From the NCBI GenBank assembly GCA_032988165.1, contig JANTQF010000120.1:37638-101637 (forward strand): a DNA stretch of 64,000 nucleotides, read 5' to 3'. Numbering within the stretch: the first letter of the stretch is position 1; every line of letters begins with the position of its first letter. Shown here one piece after another: positions 46,101 to 57,353 of this stretch. The notes under the pieces are model-generated. The model was given only the letters and a program-made list of their open reading frames with translations. It made no database searches and was not told the DNA's origin. The translations under genes and the position numbers were made by a program. The DNA is from Emmonsiellopsis sp. PD_33. Taxonomy: Eukaryota > Ascomycota > Eurotiomycetes > Onygenales > Ajellomycetaceae.

Positions 46101-49100
46101 TTTATGCTACATTTAAGGTTCTTAGTTCATTTTGCTAGTATTTTCTTAAGTTCATATAATTGCTATTTCAATGTATTACCTTTCATCTATAACCTCATAG
46201 TTCTTTTGATTCAGAGGATATACTTTTATCTGTATCTAGAGCTTATAATTCTTTAGTAGTAAGAGAGAAATTTATATTTACTTCTTCTTCAGTAGGTTCA
46301 TAGCATTACCACAGTCTTTTTAGATTTTAGAGAATTTATTGTAGATTTACATAAAGTATTTCACAGTCTTCTCATCACTATAGATTATTATATTATTAGG
46401 TAGTTTTACTTCCACTTCTGTGGGGTTAATATTGATGGCATGCAGGAATTCCTCTATTAATTCTAATATATCCAGGTTGTTATTCAGCTCCTATTAGAGT
46501 TATTATCTAGAAAGGTTGAAAGCTAATAGCTCTACTATAAAGTTAATTAAGTATATACTAGTAGCATCATATTCTTTTAAGATACTAATATAGGATTTTC
46601 ATGGGATTATTATCTATCTATTCATATTGTTGATGACATGAGCAAACAGAAGATTATAATTTATAATTTGCACATATATTTAGAGTAGTAGCATTGCAGG
46701 GTTAAAGATATAGTTTCTATCTATAGGTAGATGTTTCTCTTTGCCAAGGCAGCATCTAAGGGGAATTTTCACCTCTAATCTGAGCAAAATGATGACTTTA
46801 ACATCTAAATATACTAACTTAATGACTTGATGATCTTTTTTTGATGTCATCAAAATCTTGACTTCTACATTCTCATATAACTTTATTTATAGTATTTTTT
46901 TATTTAGATCTATAGTGATACTTTTCAGCATCATATTATCTATAGTAAGTAACAAGTTGATACAAAGATCATCAATGATATATATCTTTACTGAGATTTA
47001 GATAAGTACTAGTATACATTCCTCATCCAGTAGGACTACTAATAGTGTGAGTAAAAGTATAATCATCTCTGAGGACTTCATAGAATTTCTAATATCTCTA
47101 ACTGATATTCAGAAGTATAATAGATATAGTATTTTATCATACTATTATTTTAGAAACTTCTTACTTATAAGAGTCATCATGCAGCCTAAGTTTATATATA
47201 TTAGTAATAGCTTGAAGGCATCTTAGCAGAACATCATGATAGTAGTATATTTTTAGTTGTAGAATGTATATTCATACAGTGTATTCAGATTAGCTAGTTA
47301 CTGAGATACTATCATCTATAATGTAAAGTTAGAGCTCATATGGAAGGCCTATGAAGTTGCCATGCAAGTCTTTAGGTACTTATATAGATTATTATGCAAA
47401 TTAAATACTTCACTATATTTATAATAGGTAACTGTTGTGGGGTCTATATGAAATATATCTACCTCTAAATCATACACACCATTATTATATAGCTACTTTT
47501 ATGAATCATCTATAGGTATTTCTACATCATCATAATAAGGATTAAATTTAGCTTTCTGACTATATGGATCTTTCATAGACTCCTCTAACTCCTTAGAATT
47601 AGTATGAAATGCTATTTATTTGTATAGCTACTAATTCTACAGCTGTCAGCCAGGCTGAATTGCATTCTTACTAGTAAGTACTAGAAGCTAAAGTTGCTGT
47701 TTCAGAGCTGACAGTTCAGAATAATTTTACTAAGCTTTACCTTGATAGTTCCCATTATACTGGTTGTAGCAGCTAATATAGCTATATTAGTTGTTATTCC
47801 TACTATAGCTATTATAATACTGCCTGTTAGTATAATTCTAAGTTTAGTATCTAGGCTGATACTAGTAAGCAGGCTATTCAAACTAACAGGAGTATAATCC
47901 TCTACTACAGCCACAGTAATTACTTTAAGAGATAAAGTTATTACAATAAGATCTACACTGATTATACATATTATTCATATATCAATTATTACTTGTAAAT
48001 CAATCTATCCAGTTGATCTACTTGCAGCAAATAATCTCTATAAATTTCTCAATAATTATATCCTCTTCTGACTCATTAATAGTAGCTCATAGAGCAACAT
48101 CTAGGTTATTCTACACATATAGGACTTAGGCATACTTAGTTTCTTCTTAATCATAATGCTTTATAGCTGTAGAGATATTAAAAATATAAGAGGTTAAACT
48201 GCATTTATTATAGAGATTCTAGAGAGAGTACTTCATCTTATTGAGCTTTCATAATATCTAACTATTTTTGATGTAAAATCATCATTAGAGAATCTTAATT
48301 TATTTATCTACTCTATTATTAATTATAATAAGTCTTATATAGATAATGTTATTTAGTTTTTAATTCTATTATAACTCTACTTCTCCTTTAAGATATAAAT
48401 TCAAGTTCTGCTAGATTCTTACTACATCTCTGATTAGTACTATAATTTTGAGCTAGTTGATAAATACATGTACATCCCTGTAATAAATCTTACCCTCTTT
48501 ATTAATAACATCATCATAGCCCCATAATGTCAGTGCATCAGGGTAGAAGAAACCAATGTCCTGGGGTTTCCATGAAGTAATTAATATTAGTAGTACAGAT
48601 AGAGGCTGTACTGACTGGGCTGATGCCAGCTAAGTAACTATAATTCTAACATAAGAGAGTAATTCTTATAGGATTTACATTTAATGTAGGATGAAGCCTA
48701 TATTATCAGCAGATTCATCAATACCTACAGTAGCTGAGATACTATTCATATTTGATATATTATCTAGCTGTCTAATAGATAGTAGCTGCAATGATTACTC
48801 TTTATCAGTTGAAGTTACATTTAGGGTCTCTAGAGACTTTATGGGTATTAGCTGCAGTGCTCTGCTAAATAATGTACTACTTGATACCAGGTTAATTTAT
48901 AAGAATAATTGAGTTAGATAGGATAGAATGTTATTCTCTAAGCACAGCTTTAAATCTAGTAGGAGATATATTTATCTTACTGGTAAAGTCTCAAAGAATA
49001 TCTCCTTTCAGTAGTTAAATATATAACTCTACTTGAAGTAGTCTGTGCAGCTGTGAAATTCAAGAACTACTTGATTAAGTAATGAGTAGTTAATAGACTA

Positions 49101-50183
49101 GTCTGATAGTATTAGTAAGACTATCTAAGTATTCTTAGAATTTCCATGTGAATTAGCTTATAAGTATGTACACTCCTATGATTCTATAAATACCTGCCTG
49201 GATTTAGGTAGAGGATTTAGACAGATAGTTTACTCAGTTATAAATATTACTCTTGTAATTATAGTATCCTGCAAAGAGTTATGATGAGGGAAGTTAGAGT
49301 TAAAATACTCAATAATCTAATAAATAAGTTTTATTATTCAGATATAAAAGATCATTTTATAATTCTCTGAATATAAGAGTTACTGACATTAATAACTATC
49401 ATCAGATGGGATAGATCTTTTAAGGGGAAGAGTCCACAGAAAAGTATAGAAAGTAAGAAAGATATTATGCCCTTTTAGAATAAGAGTAACCAGAAGATAC
49501 ATACTAATGTGACAGACATATATGCATTATATTCTTTTAGAGAAAGAACTATAGAAAATCTCAGAAAAATGCAAAAAAAATAGAAAGAGAAAAACACTTT
49601 TCAGAAGGAATAGAAAAGTAGGCAATTTCTAAGAAATGTATGGGGAAATTTATATGGAGAAGCCTTGAATAATTACTCTATGAGTAAAAGATAGTCTGAA
49701 CACAGTATAATAAACTTGCATACTAATCTCTTGATATTAGGGGTAACATAGTGAATGAAAATAAGCAAGTAGAATAGTTATAGTAGGGTAGTTCCTATAG
49801 AAGTTCTATGAGTGGCTTGGGCTTTACTCACTAAACTCAGTAGTTTAGAGTAGATATCTATAGATTCACCAGGGAATCAAACAGAATAAAATGTGTAGAG
49901 AATAATAAGAATATAATTCAATTAGAATTATTCATAATGAGGATGAAGCTATTTAGACACTAGGTATAGAGTTATTTATAAGAAGGATAAGGCCTGAGTA
50001 GATGTGACTTTTAGAGAGATGTCCATAAAGTAGATAAAGTATATAAAAGAGAGATAAAGAAGAGATAGAAACTTATTAAAGAAAAGATAGAAGTAATGAG
50101 AGCAAAGAGATATAACAACAACTTATTATAAAGACTAGGAAATCTATAGAGAATCTTACATTTTTTGTAAAGATATACTATTA

Positions 50184-50352
50184 ATTATAATTAAGATAAC
50201 TTGAGATTAAAATATTATATAGAATAAGGTTAATTCTCTACATTTCTAAGCTATCTATAGCTATTTATATTATGAGGCCTGACTAAGTTATGTAGGTGAC
50301 TAAGTATCATGGATGTCCTATAATATGAATTATAGCATAAAGCATGCATGCA
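50184..50352 (-). repeat. Gypsy 5' LTR (right copy)
   Basis: 169 bp; differs from the left copy by many transitions. Only the outermost 2 bases do not align as transitions, so the exact end is uncertain by a few bases. Confidence 0.8.
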
Positions 50353-50357
50353 TAATA

Positions 50358-50870
50358 ATATAAATTTATAACTATTAATATCTAATCCCCATTAAACTTA
50401 TTAAATGCCTTATTATTACTATAGTTATAGAGTTATAGTATAAACAGACAATCTATCTTACACATTAACATATAGGGTCTCTTAATTTAATAGCCATTAA
50501 TTACTATATATTTTAGTTTGTAACTGCTACTTTTATCACATCATAGGTAAACTTGCTGTTCTATCTCTTAAATCTAGTTAAGGATTTACTTATTATAATA
50601 CTAGATTGTCATAGTATAGCTATAAGAGCAAGTCTAGTTATTAATATACTATCTAGTATCTGCCTCAAAGGCAAAAATCCCTTCTGAGAGGGGGGAAAGT
50701 ACAGGCACAAATGCAGGCATAGAGGGGGTAGAGGTAGAATCAATTCTAATGACTTCTACAATGTATTTCACAACAGTGAGAGTAGTAATAGAATTTTCAT
50801 CATTTTCATGATCAGAATCATCTAAATTGCTAGGGGCACTGAAGAATTTAATATCACTGCTTCCATCCAT
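50358..50870 (-). pseudogene. MULE transposase, N-terminal part (decayed)
   Basis: A 73-codon open stretch begins MDGSSDIKFFSAPS at 50870 and runs to PLSEGIFAFEADTR, resembling the start of fungal MULE/FAR1-type transposases. Further left, after stops, CDKSSSYKLKY (about 50,540) matches the CDxGGxY segment of the FAR1/WRKY-GCM1 zinc-binding domain. The Gypsy insertion interrupts it at 50,357. Confidence 0.65.
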
Positions 50871-50998
50871 GATAAAGATAATGTAAAATAATGTGTAGGG
50901 GTAGGAGGGGTGGTTCAATTAATTCAATTTGTAGAGGGTAGAGGATAATGTTGCAAGTTAGTGCACTGAAGTTATTCTATCAATAACTAAGTAGGTTA

Positions 50999-51142
50999 GG
51001 GTGCAAATAGACTATATATTTCCCAATTAGGCTTAGCATGCCAGTTGTGGGGTCAAAATAGATTGCTTATTTTTCCTGATTAGGACTAGCACGAAAAAAT
51101 GGGGTTGAAATAGTGTAAACCTGGGGTCAATTTAGCTGAACC
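50999..51142 (-). repeat. Right terminal inverted repeat of the MULE
   Basis: 144 bp, the reverse complement of 40871-41014; ends GCTGAACC next to the target duplication. Confidence 0.95.
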
Positions 51143-51237
51143 CAAAAGATGAGTCCAACCTTGGGAAGGGGAATATCTACTGGATACTTCTCATCTACTG
51201 GCTGCTTGTCTGGCATCCAGCTTCAATTACAACCACC

Positions 51238-52443
51238 ATGTCGAAATCAGACCCCAACATCCACGAATATGCCGTGGCCTGGGATGTCACAGACCGGCAC
51301 CTTGCCACTGCTGCCAGCGCCCCCACCCGCGATATATCGCCTGCAGTGTTCTCATCCTCTTCTCTAGTAGATATCATGGAAGCGGCCAGTGCCAATGCCC
51401 TCCAACCCCTTCTCTCCCGCTGTGACACCTCAGTGGCCGCTCGAATGTCCATCACACATTTTGCCCCTACACCCCCTGGCGTCACCGTAACTGCGGTTGC
51501 ACGCTATAAAGGCCAGGAGAAAGGTGCTTACAAATTCGACATTGTAGCTTCAGATGCTGGCGGCGAGATTGCACATGCCACTTTCTGGCGCTCCGTTGTG
51601 TGCAAGGAGAACATCGAAAATCTGGCGTGTCTCAGGCAGCCCATTTCGAAGCCGTCAATTGACAGAAACTCGCGTTTTGTTCCGCATGGCGTAACATACA
51701 ATACCAGGTGTAAGACGTGTTTCCTCCCCCAGAGCAAACGGTTTATTACTCCTCGAGACGACGGGTATTGTCACGGCTTCCTCCATGCCGTTGACCACGG
51801 GTCTGTGCCTCTTCTGCAGAAGTGGTTGACGAGCGGAATAGATCTTTCTGCCTGCTCAGGCGAGGCTATAGAAACTGCAATCCGCACAGGGAGGCTCGAA
51901 GTGCTCAAGCTGCTGTTATCACATGGTTACGGTTCGAAACTGACAGAATTTGGGCCAACTCCGCTACACAAAGCTGCCGAAGGCAAAAGTGAAGCTGTGA
52001 TGAAGGCTCTGTTGGAATCAGGAATGGACCCAAACGCAAAGACCGATGAATATTGCTTTACACCACTCCATTACGCCATGACATCCACACAGGACGGCGG
52101 CGTCAAGTATGAACTTGCAAAGTTATTGATTGATGCTGGAGGGAACCCAAGTCTGACAGATGATATGGGTTGGAGCAGCCTTCATTTTGCCATTGAACGC
52201 TGCAATGTGCAAATGATCAAGCTGCTACTTGAAAACGGCGCGGATCCCACTGATAAGACAGAAAAGGGAGATACACCATTACGTCTGGCTGTTCGACTGG
52301 GTCGAAAAGAAGTCGTTACTCTGTTGCTGGAACATGGTGCCGACCCTTTTCTGGGGAATGGAATGTGCACTGCGACGGAGTGGTTAAATGGACACCCCAT
52401 TCCTGAACTACCAAAATTCCAAACTCGCTCACTACGGCCATAG
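51238..52443 (+). CDS. Hotdog thioesterase-like domain fused to ankyrin repeats
   Basis: Single-exon gene, 401 aa. Residues about 35-125 resemble the FlK-type hotdog thioesterase fold: SSSLVDIMEAASANAL with Glu48, SITHFAPTPPGVTVTAVARY with His74, and EIAHATFWRSVV with His113. A Cys-containing linker (CKTCFLPQSKR) leads to an ankyrin array from about 180 to 395, with canonical units such as GPTPLHKAAEGKSEAVMKAL, ENGADPTDKTEKGDTPLRLA and VTLLLEHGADPFLG. I infer an acyl-CoA-binding or hydrolysing domain scaffolded by a protein-interaction domain; no substrate can be named. The start codon is only 95 bp beyond the end of the MULE, so the native promoter is missing or transposon-derived. The reading frame itself is undamaged and CpG-rich. 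Confidence 0.8.
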   Translation: MSKSDPNIHEYAVAWDVTDRHLATAASAPTRDISPAVFSSSSLVDIMEAASANALQPLLSRCDTSVAARMSITHFAPTPPGVTVTAVARYKGQEKGAYKFDIVASDAGGEIAHATFWRSVVCKENIENLACLRQPISKPSIDRNSRFVPHGVTYNTRCKTCFLPQSKRFITPRDDGYCHGFLHAVDHGSVPLLQKWLTSGIDLSACSGEAIETAIRTGRLEVLKLLLSHGYGSKLTEFGPTPLHKAAEGKSEAVMKALLESGMDPNAKTDEYCFTPLHYAMTSTQDGGVKYELAKLLIDAGGNPSLTDDMGWSSLHFAIERCNVQMIKLLLENGADPTDKTEKGDTPLRLAVRLGRKEVVTLLLEHGADPFLGNGMCTATEWLNGHPIPELPKFQTRSLRP

Positions 52444-52770
52444 GCGTTGGAGACAGTTTACGATTGTTTCGAGTTGGAATAGCCTTGTAGTAAAGATATA
52501 TGAGACATAGCACATGTAGTGAACCAATCCATGATAACTCAATTCGTCCCTGAAATGCTCCAGAACTCCGTGATGGGCATGTTTATCCTAGTCCCAGAAG
52601 AGACTAGTGCGGCCATTTAAGCTTGATCTGACCCGCCCAACCTGACTGGCCAACAGCTGTCTGGAAACAGATAGCGAAAACACCAACCTCCCCCCTCGAT
52701 CTCTGCAATTGCTGCGGATATCCTCATCTCATACCCCTAGCCTCACAGATGGTCACTCGCTACTGATACA
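52444..52770. other. Intergenic: ALG6 promoter
   Basis: 327 bp between two plus-strand genes. No further gene is seen. Confidence 0.5.
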
Positions 52771-54696
52771 ATGGGGTCTTCCGCGCCACCGACGCCTTCA
52801 CACCGCCCGCGGAAGAAGAGAAAATTGCTGTCAACCAGCCCTCATTCCAACCTCGACCTTATTACCAACCCAGACTCCAGCAGCGCTTCTCCCGCATTCC
52901 CGCTTGTTTCGTTCCTCTGGCCCGCCCGCACAGGCGTATCGCAATGGCTGGTCCTGCCTCTGATTCTTATGGTTGTTGGACTGTTTCGCTGGGCGACGAG
53001 TCTCTGGGGTTACTCTGGTGAGTCCACTGCTGCGGTCTGGATGTTAAATGGAGCCCGCGACTGATGGAAGCTTGCATAGGCCAAAATACCCCTCCGATGT
53101 ACGGTGACTTCGAAGCGCAGAGACATTGGATGGAAATTACCGCTCACCTCCCCCTCTCGTCATGGTACTTCTACGACCTACAATGGTGGGGGTTGGATTA
53201 CCCCCCTCTTACTGCTTATCATAGCTGGCTGCTGGGCAAGTTGTAAGCGATATATATACTCCTTGATTGAAACAAACATATCCTGACTAGTTCTCCGCAG
53301 TGGCTCCCTTATCGATCCATCATGGTTTGCGCTAGACACGTCTCGCGGGATTGAAGGGCCTTTGTTGAAGGTTTATATGCGGGCAACCGTCGTGGTCTCC
53401 GAATATCTCGTCTACATTCCCGCAGTTGTCATATTTCTGAGGAGGTATTCGCGGCTACAAGGAACTCACATCTGGGCCTCCTCTATCGCACTCGTCGCCA
53501 TCCTGATGCAACCCTCCACTATTTTAGTGGACCACGGACATTTTCAATACAATACTGTCATGCTTGGCCTAGTAGTTGCGGCCTTGGAAAGTATTTTTGC
53601 CGGACGAATGCTATGGGCCTCTTTGTTCTTCGTATCAGCCTTGGGATTCAAGCAGATGGCTCTATACTATGCCCCCACGATATTTGCCTTCATGCTCGGA
53701 TCCTGCTTTTCACCACGGGTTAGAATCGGGCGACTAGTCGGCATCAGCTTCATTACGGTAGCTGCCTTTGCGTTGCTCTTTGGCCCGTTCATGGCTGTTG
53801 GTCTTTATGATAAATACCGCGACATAAGCCGTCCACTTACTAGCCCTCCACTTCTTCAAACCCTCCCTCTACAAATCGACGAATCCTCCTGGTTCTTCCC
53901 ACCAATACTTCAGCTTTCCCAAGCAATCCATCGCATCTTCCCATTTGCGCGCGGGTTGTTCGAGGACAAAGTTGCCAATGTATGGTGCACAATTCACACA
54001 TTCTACAAGCTGCACCGCTTTCCCACCAGCATACTCCAACGCGCCTCTCTTGCGGCCACCATTCTCTCGATTCTCCCACCATCCATCATCATTGGTCGGT
54101 ACCCTCGACCAACACTTCTCCCATTAGCCCTCGCAAGCACCGCATGGGGCTTTTTCCTCTGCTCATTCCAAGTCCACGAGAAAAGCATCCTACTACCTCT
54201 CCTCCCAATGACCCTGCTCCTCGGCAGCGACGGCGGACTCAGCAAAGAAACCAGAGCCTGGGTTGGCTGGGCAAATATGCTTGGTGTATGGACTCTATTC
54301 CCCCTTCTGCGCCGGGATGAATTACGAGTTCCATACTTCGTCCTTACATTGCTCTGGGCCTATCTGCTTGGCCTCCCCCCAACCTCTGTCGCTCTATATC
54401 GAACCCAGCCCGCATCTACTGAGGTCACGCGCAGCACCGACAACCTAAACACGCTCACAAGGATCCTGCACTTGTTATACTATCTGTCGATGATCTCATG
54501 GCATTTTCTGGAGGCATTCGTCGCCCCACCTCCCGGAAAACCAGATCTATGGGTGGTGCTTAACGTGTTGATCGGGGCATCAGGTTTCGGCATTGCATAC
54601 CTGTGGTGTACCTGGAAACTGGTACTGCAGAGTGGGCTAATAACCTCGTCATCAAAAGGCCAGCCGGTAGCGACGGGGGAAAAGAAACAACAGTAG
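52771..54696 (+). CDS. ALG6: Dolichyl-P-Glc:Man9GlcNAc2-PP-dolichol alpha-1,3-glucosyltransferase
   Basis: ER membrane enzyme that adds the first glucose to the lipid-linked N-glycan precursor. Three exons (52771-53017, 53080-53242, 53301-54696; 1806 nt, 601 aa). The N-terminal cytosolic tail is followed by many hydrophobic helices. The ALG6/ALG8 signature is complete: MYGDFEAQRHWMEIT, then WYFYDLQWWGLDYPPLTAYH in the first lumenal loop and DHGHFQYN later. The wording of the first signature favours ALG6 over ALG8. Later helices include FKQMALYYAP and VHEKSILLPLLP. Family length is 540-600 aa, so it is complete. Confidence 0.93.
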
Positions 54697-55167
54697 ATTA
54701 ACAATTTTTTTCTTCTCAATCCTTGGCCTAATGTATTTTATACCCCATCTCTTTCTCTTTTTTCTCCACATCTTCACTATTCCATGTCCTGGCCATACAT
54801 AGCTACCAATTCTCCCCTGTCGAGCCCCGTTGATACCCATAGAAAATTACGTCATGTTCATAAGGTAGTAAGTAGAAGATGGGATCTTTCATTTCTATAA
54901 CACGTTAATATACAAACCATCTATATTTCAAAACTCAACAACCAAATAAACGCCAATATCGCGCCCTAATACCCCACCCACATGTGTATAAATCCCCCCC
55001 TACAACCTCCCCCGTTCGTCTAACCCTATCATACATCACCCCAGCCCAGCCCAGCGCAGCGCAGCCCATAACCCCCAACTGCATCCACCACGCGCACCGC
55101 ACGTCGACCTTCCCCTGCTCTATTCTATAGCACAACAACCCCCAAAAAGGGAGCTCATAATTATATC
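54697..55167. other. Intergenic between convergent ALG6 and COX17
   Basis: Two 3' UTRs. A small CAGCCCAGCGCAG-type repeat lies at about 55044-55066. No gene. Confidence 0.5.
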
Positions 55168-55595
55168 TTATATCTTAAACCCAAACCCCGCCATGCAGCT
55201 CTTATACTGCTCGACGAGCGGCCGGCATTCCGTCAGTGCGGGATCGTCCGATTTCGAAAAGAGCATGCACTCGTCCCGGGACGCTTTTTCGGGTTTGCAG
55301 ACGCAGCAGGGCTGTTTCGTTTTTTGTTTGGTTAGATGATTGGTTTTGAGATCAGAAGCCGGGGGGGGTGAATGGCGTAGGGATACGGGCGGGGGAGAAA
55401 GGGAGTGGAGTACCTTTGGCTTTTCTGAAGAGTTGGAGACGGAGGGATTGGTTGTGGGAGAGGTGTCTGTGGGTGGGAAATTCAAGGCGATTGATTAGCA
55501 ATTGGGGGACGCGCTGCGGGTTAATCGGTAATGCGGTGCTCTGCGACGCTTGGGGACTTACTGGTGGGAATGGCCGAGACAGCGGGAGAAGACAT
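55168..55595 (-). CDS. COX17: Cytochrome c oxidase copper chaperone Cox17
   Basis: Small intermembrane-space protein that hands Cu(I) to Sco1 and Cox11 for cytochrome oxidase. Three exons on the minus strand: 55595-55562, 55466-55414 and 55311-55168 (231 nt, 76 aa). The last exon holds PCCVCKPEKASRDEC, with the copper-binding CC-x-C and the first CX9C, and CRPLVEQYKSC, the second CX9C of the coiled-coil-helix-coiled-coil-helix fold. The first two exons encode a Ser/Thr/Pro-rich N-terminus. Too short and too spliced for simple ORF finding. It is divergent from RNA1. Confidence 0.93.
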
Positions 55596-55979
55596 TTTGA
55601 ATATGAATTGTAGCGAATGGCGATATGGACGGGGTGTATATGGGACGGAATTGGAGACAGCAGTCGGGAGCGAATACCAGCCGAAAGAATGCTTGAAGGT
55701 TGGTTGATTTATCATCAATTAGTATGGACGATTTCGCGACGAAGCTATCCGGGGCCGGAAGATTGTTTGTCCGACCGCCCCTCGGTCTTCGCTGCGTCTG
55801 GACTTGTTTAACAAAAATTTCCCCTCCACAACAAACAACCGCCATCTCACGCTTCTATTTCCTCACTGAAGTTTCTTTCTTTTTGTTTGTTGTTGATCCT
55901 CTAGTCGATATATTTACGTCTTCCTCCCTACTTGATCCTTCGATTTCTCGAATCAAGACGCCACCGCGTTTACCCCGCC
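55596..55979. promoter_or_regulatory. Divergent promoter region of COX17 and RNA1
   Basis: 384 bp between the two start codons; pyrimidine-rich leader before RNA1. No TATA box is obvious. Confidence 0.4.
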
Positions 55980-57353
55980 ATGAAGCCTCCATCGCCCGTT
56001 TTCGCGATCCAGGTGACGAGCAAGAGGCTAACGCCCAAAGAAAACGTCGAGCCGGAGAGAAAGGGGATACCGGACACGGCTATTGAAGAACATGTCAAAG
56101 AACTTTTCGAGAATGATCAGTACACCGAAATCCACCTTGCGGACAACTCGTACAGCCCAGAAGCCTGCAAGCTGCTCGCCCCCGCGCTGCGCAAACAGAA
56201 ACGCCTCCACACCATCATCCTTCACGATATTTTCGGTGGCCGCGACAACAAAGAGATACCCCCGGCCCTCACATACCTCCTCGACGCCCTCCTAGAAGTC
56301 CACACGCTGCAGACCATCAACCTCTCCGGCAACGCAACGGGCGCACAAGCAAAAACACCACTCCTCAAGTTCCTCCGATCCCACGTCCCGCTCCGAAACC
56401 TAATCTTGAACAACAACGGTATAGACCCCGAGACGAGCAAGGAAGTTGCAGGTGCGCTGCTGGAACTGCACGGCAATAAAATCAAGGCCCGCGCCGACCC
56501 GGAGATCAAATATGAAATCCCAGAACTGGAGACGATCGAGTGTGGCAACAACAGACTTGAGTCCGGAAGTATGAGTGCCTGGGCGGCCACCTTTAAGGTC
56601 ATCGGAAAGGGGCTTCGCGTCCTTAAGATGCGCCAAGTCAGCATTAACCAGAAGGGCGTCAACACTTTGTTCTGCTCGGGTCTCCGCTATGCACCTAATT
56701 TGGAGGTCCTTGATCTCACAGACAATACTTTTGAAGATCTTGGATCCCGCGGTTTTGCCAAAACCCTGCCACAATTGGTATCGCTTCGTGAGCTAGGAGC
56801 TAGCGATTGTGTTATTAGACATCACGTCACCCATGTTTCCAGATCCCTAGGCGCCGGTAAGAACGCCAAGCTCGAAACGATCAGGCTGGGCGGGAACGAG
56901 ATCAGGCCCAAGGCACTGGCTAGATTTGTTGAGTTCGTGAAGAGCGGGCTCCCTGCGCTGAAAAAGGTCTATCTCGATGACAACGAGTTCCCCGAGGACG
57001 ATGAAAGCCTCTTGGCGCTGCAGGAACTATTAGAGGAACGCAGAGATCAATCTGGGGCGGACGGTGAGGATGAGGATGCGTGGGGCGTGAGTGTTGAGGA
57101 TTTGATAGAACCGGATTCGGATGAGGAGTCGGAGGAGGAAGTGGAGGAGGAAGAGGAAGAGGAAGAGGAAGAGGAAGAGGGAGTGGAAGAGGCGGAGGAA
57201 GAGGAGGAGCTTGTAAAGAAGGCGGAGGAACTCAAGTTGACTAACGAGGTTGAGGGTGGGGCGGGAAAGGCGGCTGGGGAAGAGAAGGTAGCGAAGAAGG
57301 AGGACAAGGAGTTGGAGGATCTGAGCGAGAAGTTGAAATCAACGACGATCTAA
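55980..57353 (+). CDS. RNA1: Ran GTPase-activating protein Rna1
   Basis: Cytoplasmic RanGAP that stimulates GTP hydrolysis by Ran and so powers nuclear transport. Single exon, 457 aa from MKPPSPVFAIQ. Eleven-type leucine-rich repeats fill residues about 25-350, including IHLADNSYSPEACKLLAPAL, INLSGNATG, LRNLILNNNGI, IECGNNRLESGS and YLDDNEFPEDD; the NNR segment carries the catalytic-arginine region. A very acidic C-terminal tail (about 390-420, runs of Glu) is characteristic of fungal Rna1. An upstream in-frame ATG at 55932 adds 16 residues unlike the family, so 55980 is chosen. Confidence 0.94.
   Translation: MKPPSPVFAIQVTSKRLTPKENVEPERKGIPDTAIEEHVKELFENDQYTEIHLADNSYSPEACKLLAPALRKQKRLHTIILHDIFGGRDNKEIPPALTYLLDALLEVHTLQTINLSGNATGAQAKTPLLKFLRSHVPLRNLILNNNGIDPETSKEVAGALLELHGNKIKARADPEIKYEIPELETIECGNNRLESGSMSAWAATFKVIGKGLRVLKMRQVSINQKGVNTLFCSGLRYAPNLEVLDLTDNTFEDLGSRGFAKTLPQLVSLRELGASDCVIRHHVTHVSRSLGAGKNAKLETIRLGGNEIRPKALARFVEFVKSGLPALKKVYLDDNEFPEDDESLLALQELLEERRDQSGADGEDEDAWGVSVEDLIEPDSDEESEEEVEEEEEEEEEEEEGVEEAEEEEELVKKAEELKLTNEVEGGAGKAAGEEKVAKKEDKELEDLSEKLKSTTI

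Larger units (their letters stand above)
42945..50352 (-). mobile_element. Gypsy-type LTR retrotransposon nested in the MULE, decayed
   Basis: Two 169-bp direct repeats (42945-43113 and 50184-50352) bound 7.1 kb of internal sequence, and TAATA flanks the whole (42940-42944 and 50353-50357). Coding remnants run on the minus strand, so the 5' LTR is at the right. In order there are a gag-like Asn/Tyr-rich region near 47,800, a retropepsin-like segment around 46,900 (ILITDD-type), a linker with GNAMNL and KVYPLNQKNYEVID (46,100-46,400) that in this family precedes reverse transcriptase, and degenerate pol sequence down to about 43.3 kb. Stops are frequent and CpG is almost absent. Confidence 0.8.
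40871..51142 (-). mobile_element. Mutator-like (MULE) DNA transposon, split by a Gypsy insertion
   Basis: The element has 144-bp terminal inverted repeats beginning GGTTCAGCTAAAT and is flanked by an 11-bp direct duplication with two transitions (CAAAAGACAAG at 40860-40870, CAAAAGATGAG at 51143-51153). Removing the nested Gypsy element and one TAATA leaves about 2.86 kb, a normal MULE size. Long inverted repeats and a 9-11-bp duplication are MULE traits, and the minus strand keeps remnants of a MULE transposase. The interior is AT-rich, almost CpG-free and full of stops. Confidence 0.88.

Noticed and set aside
44083..46256. Several AT-rich open frames of 60-105 codons on both strands
   Set aside because: They are within the Gypsy element; the coding remnants belong to its minus-strand pol and are interrupted by stops.
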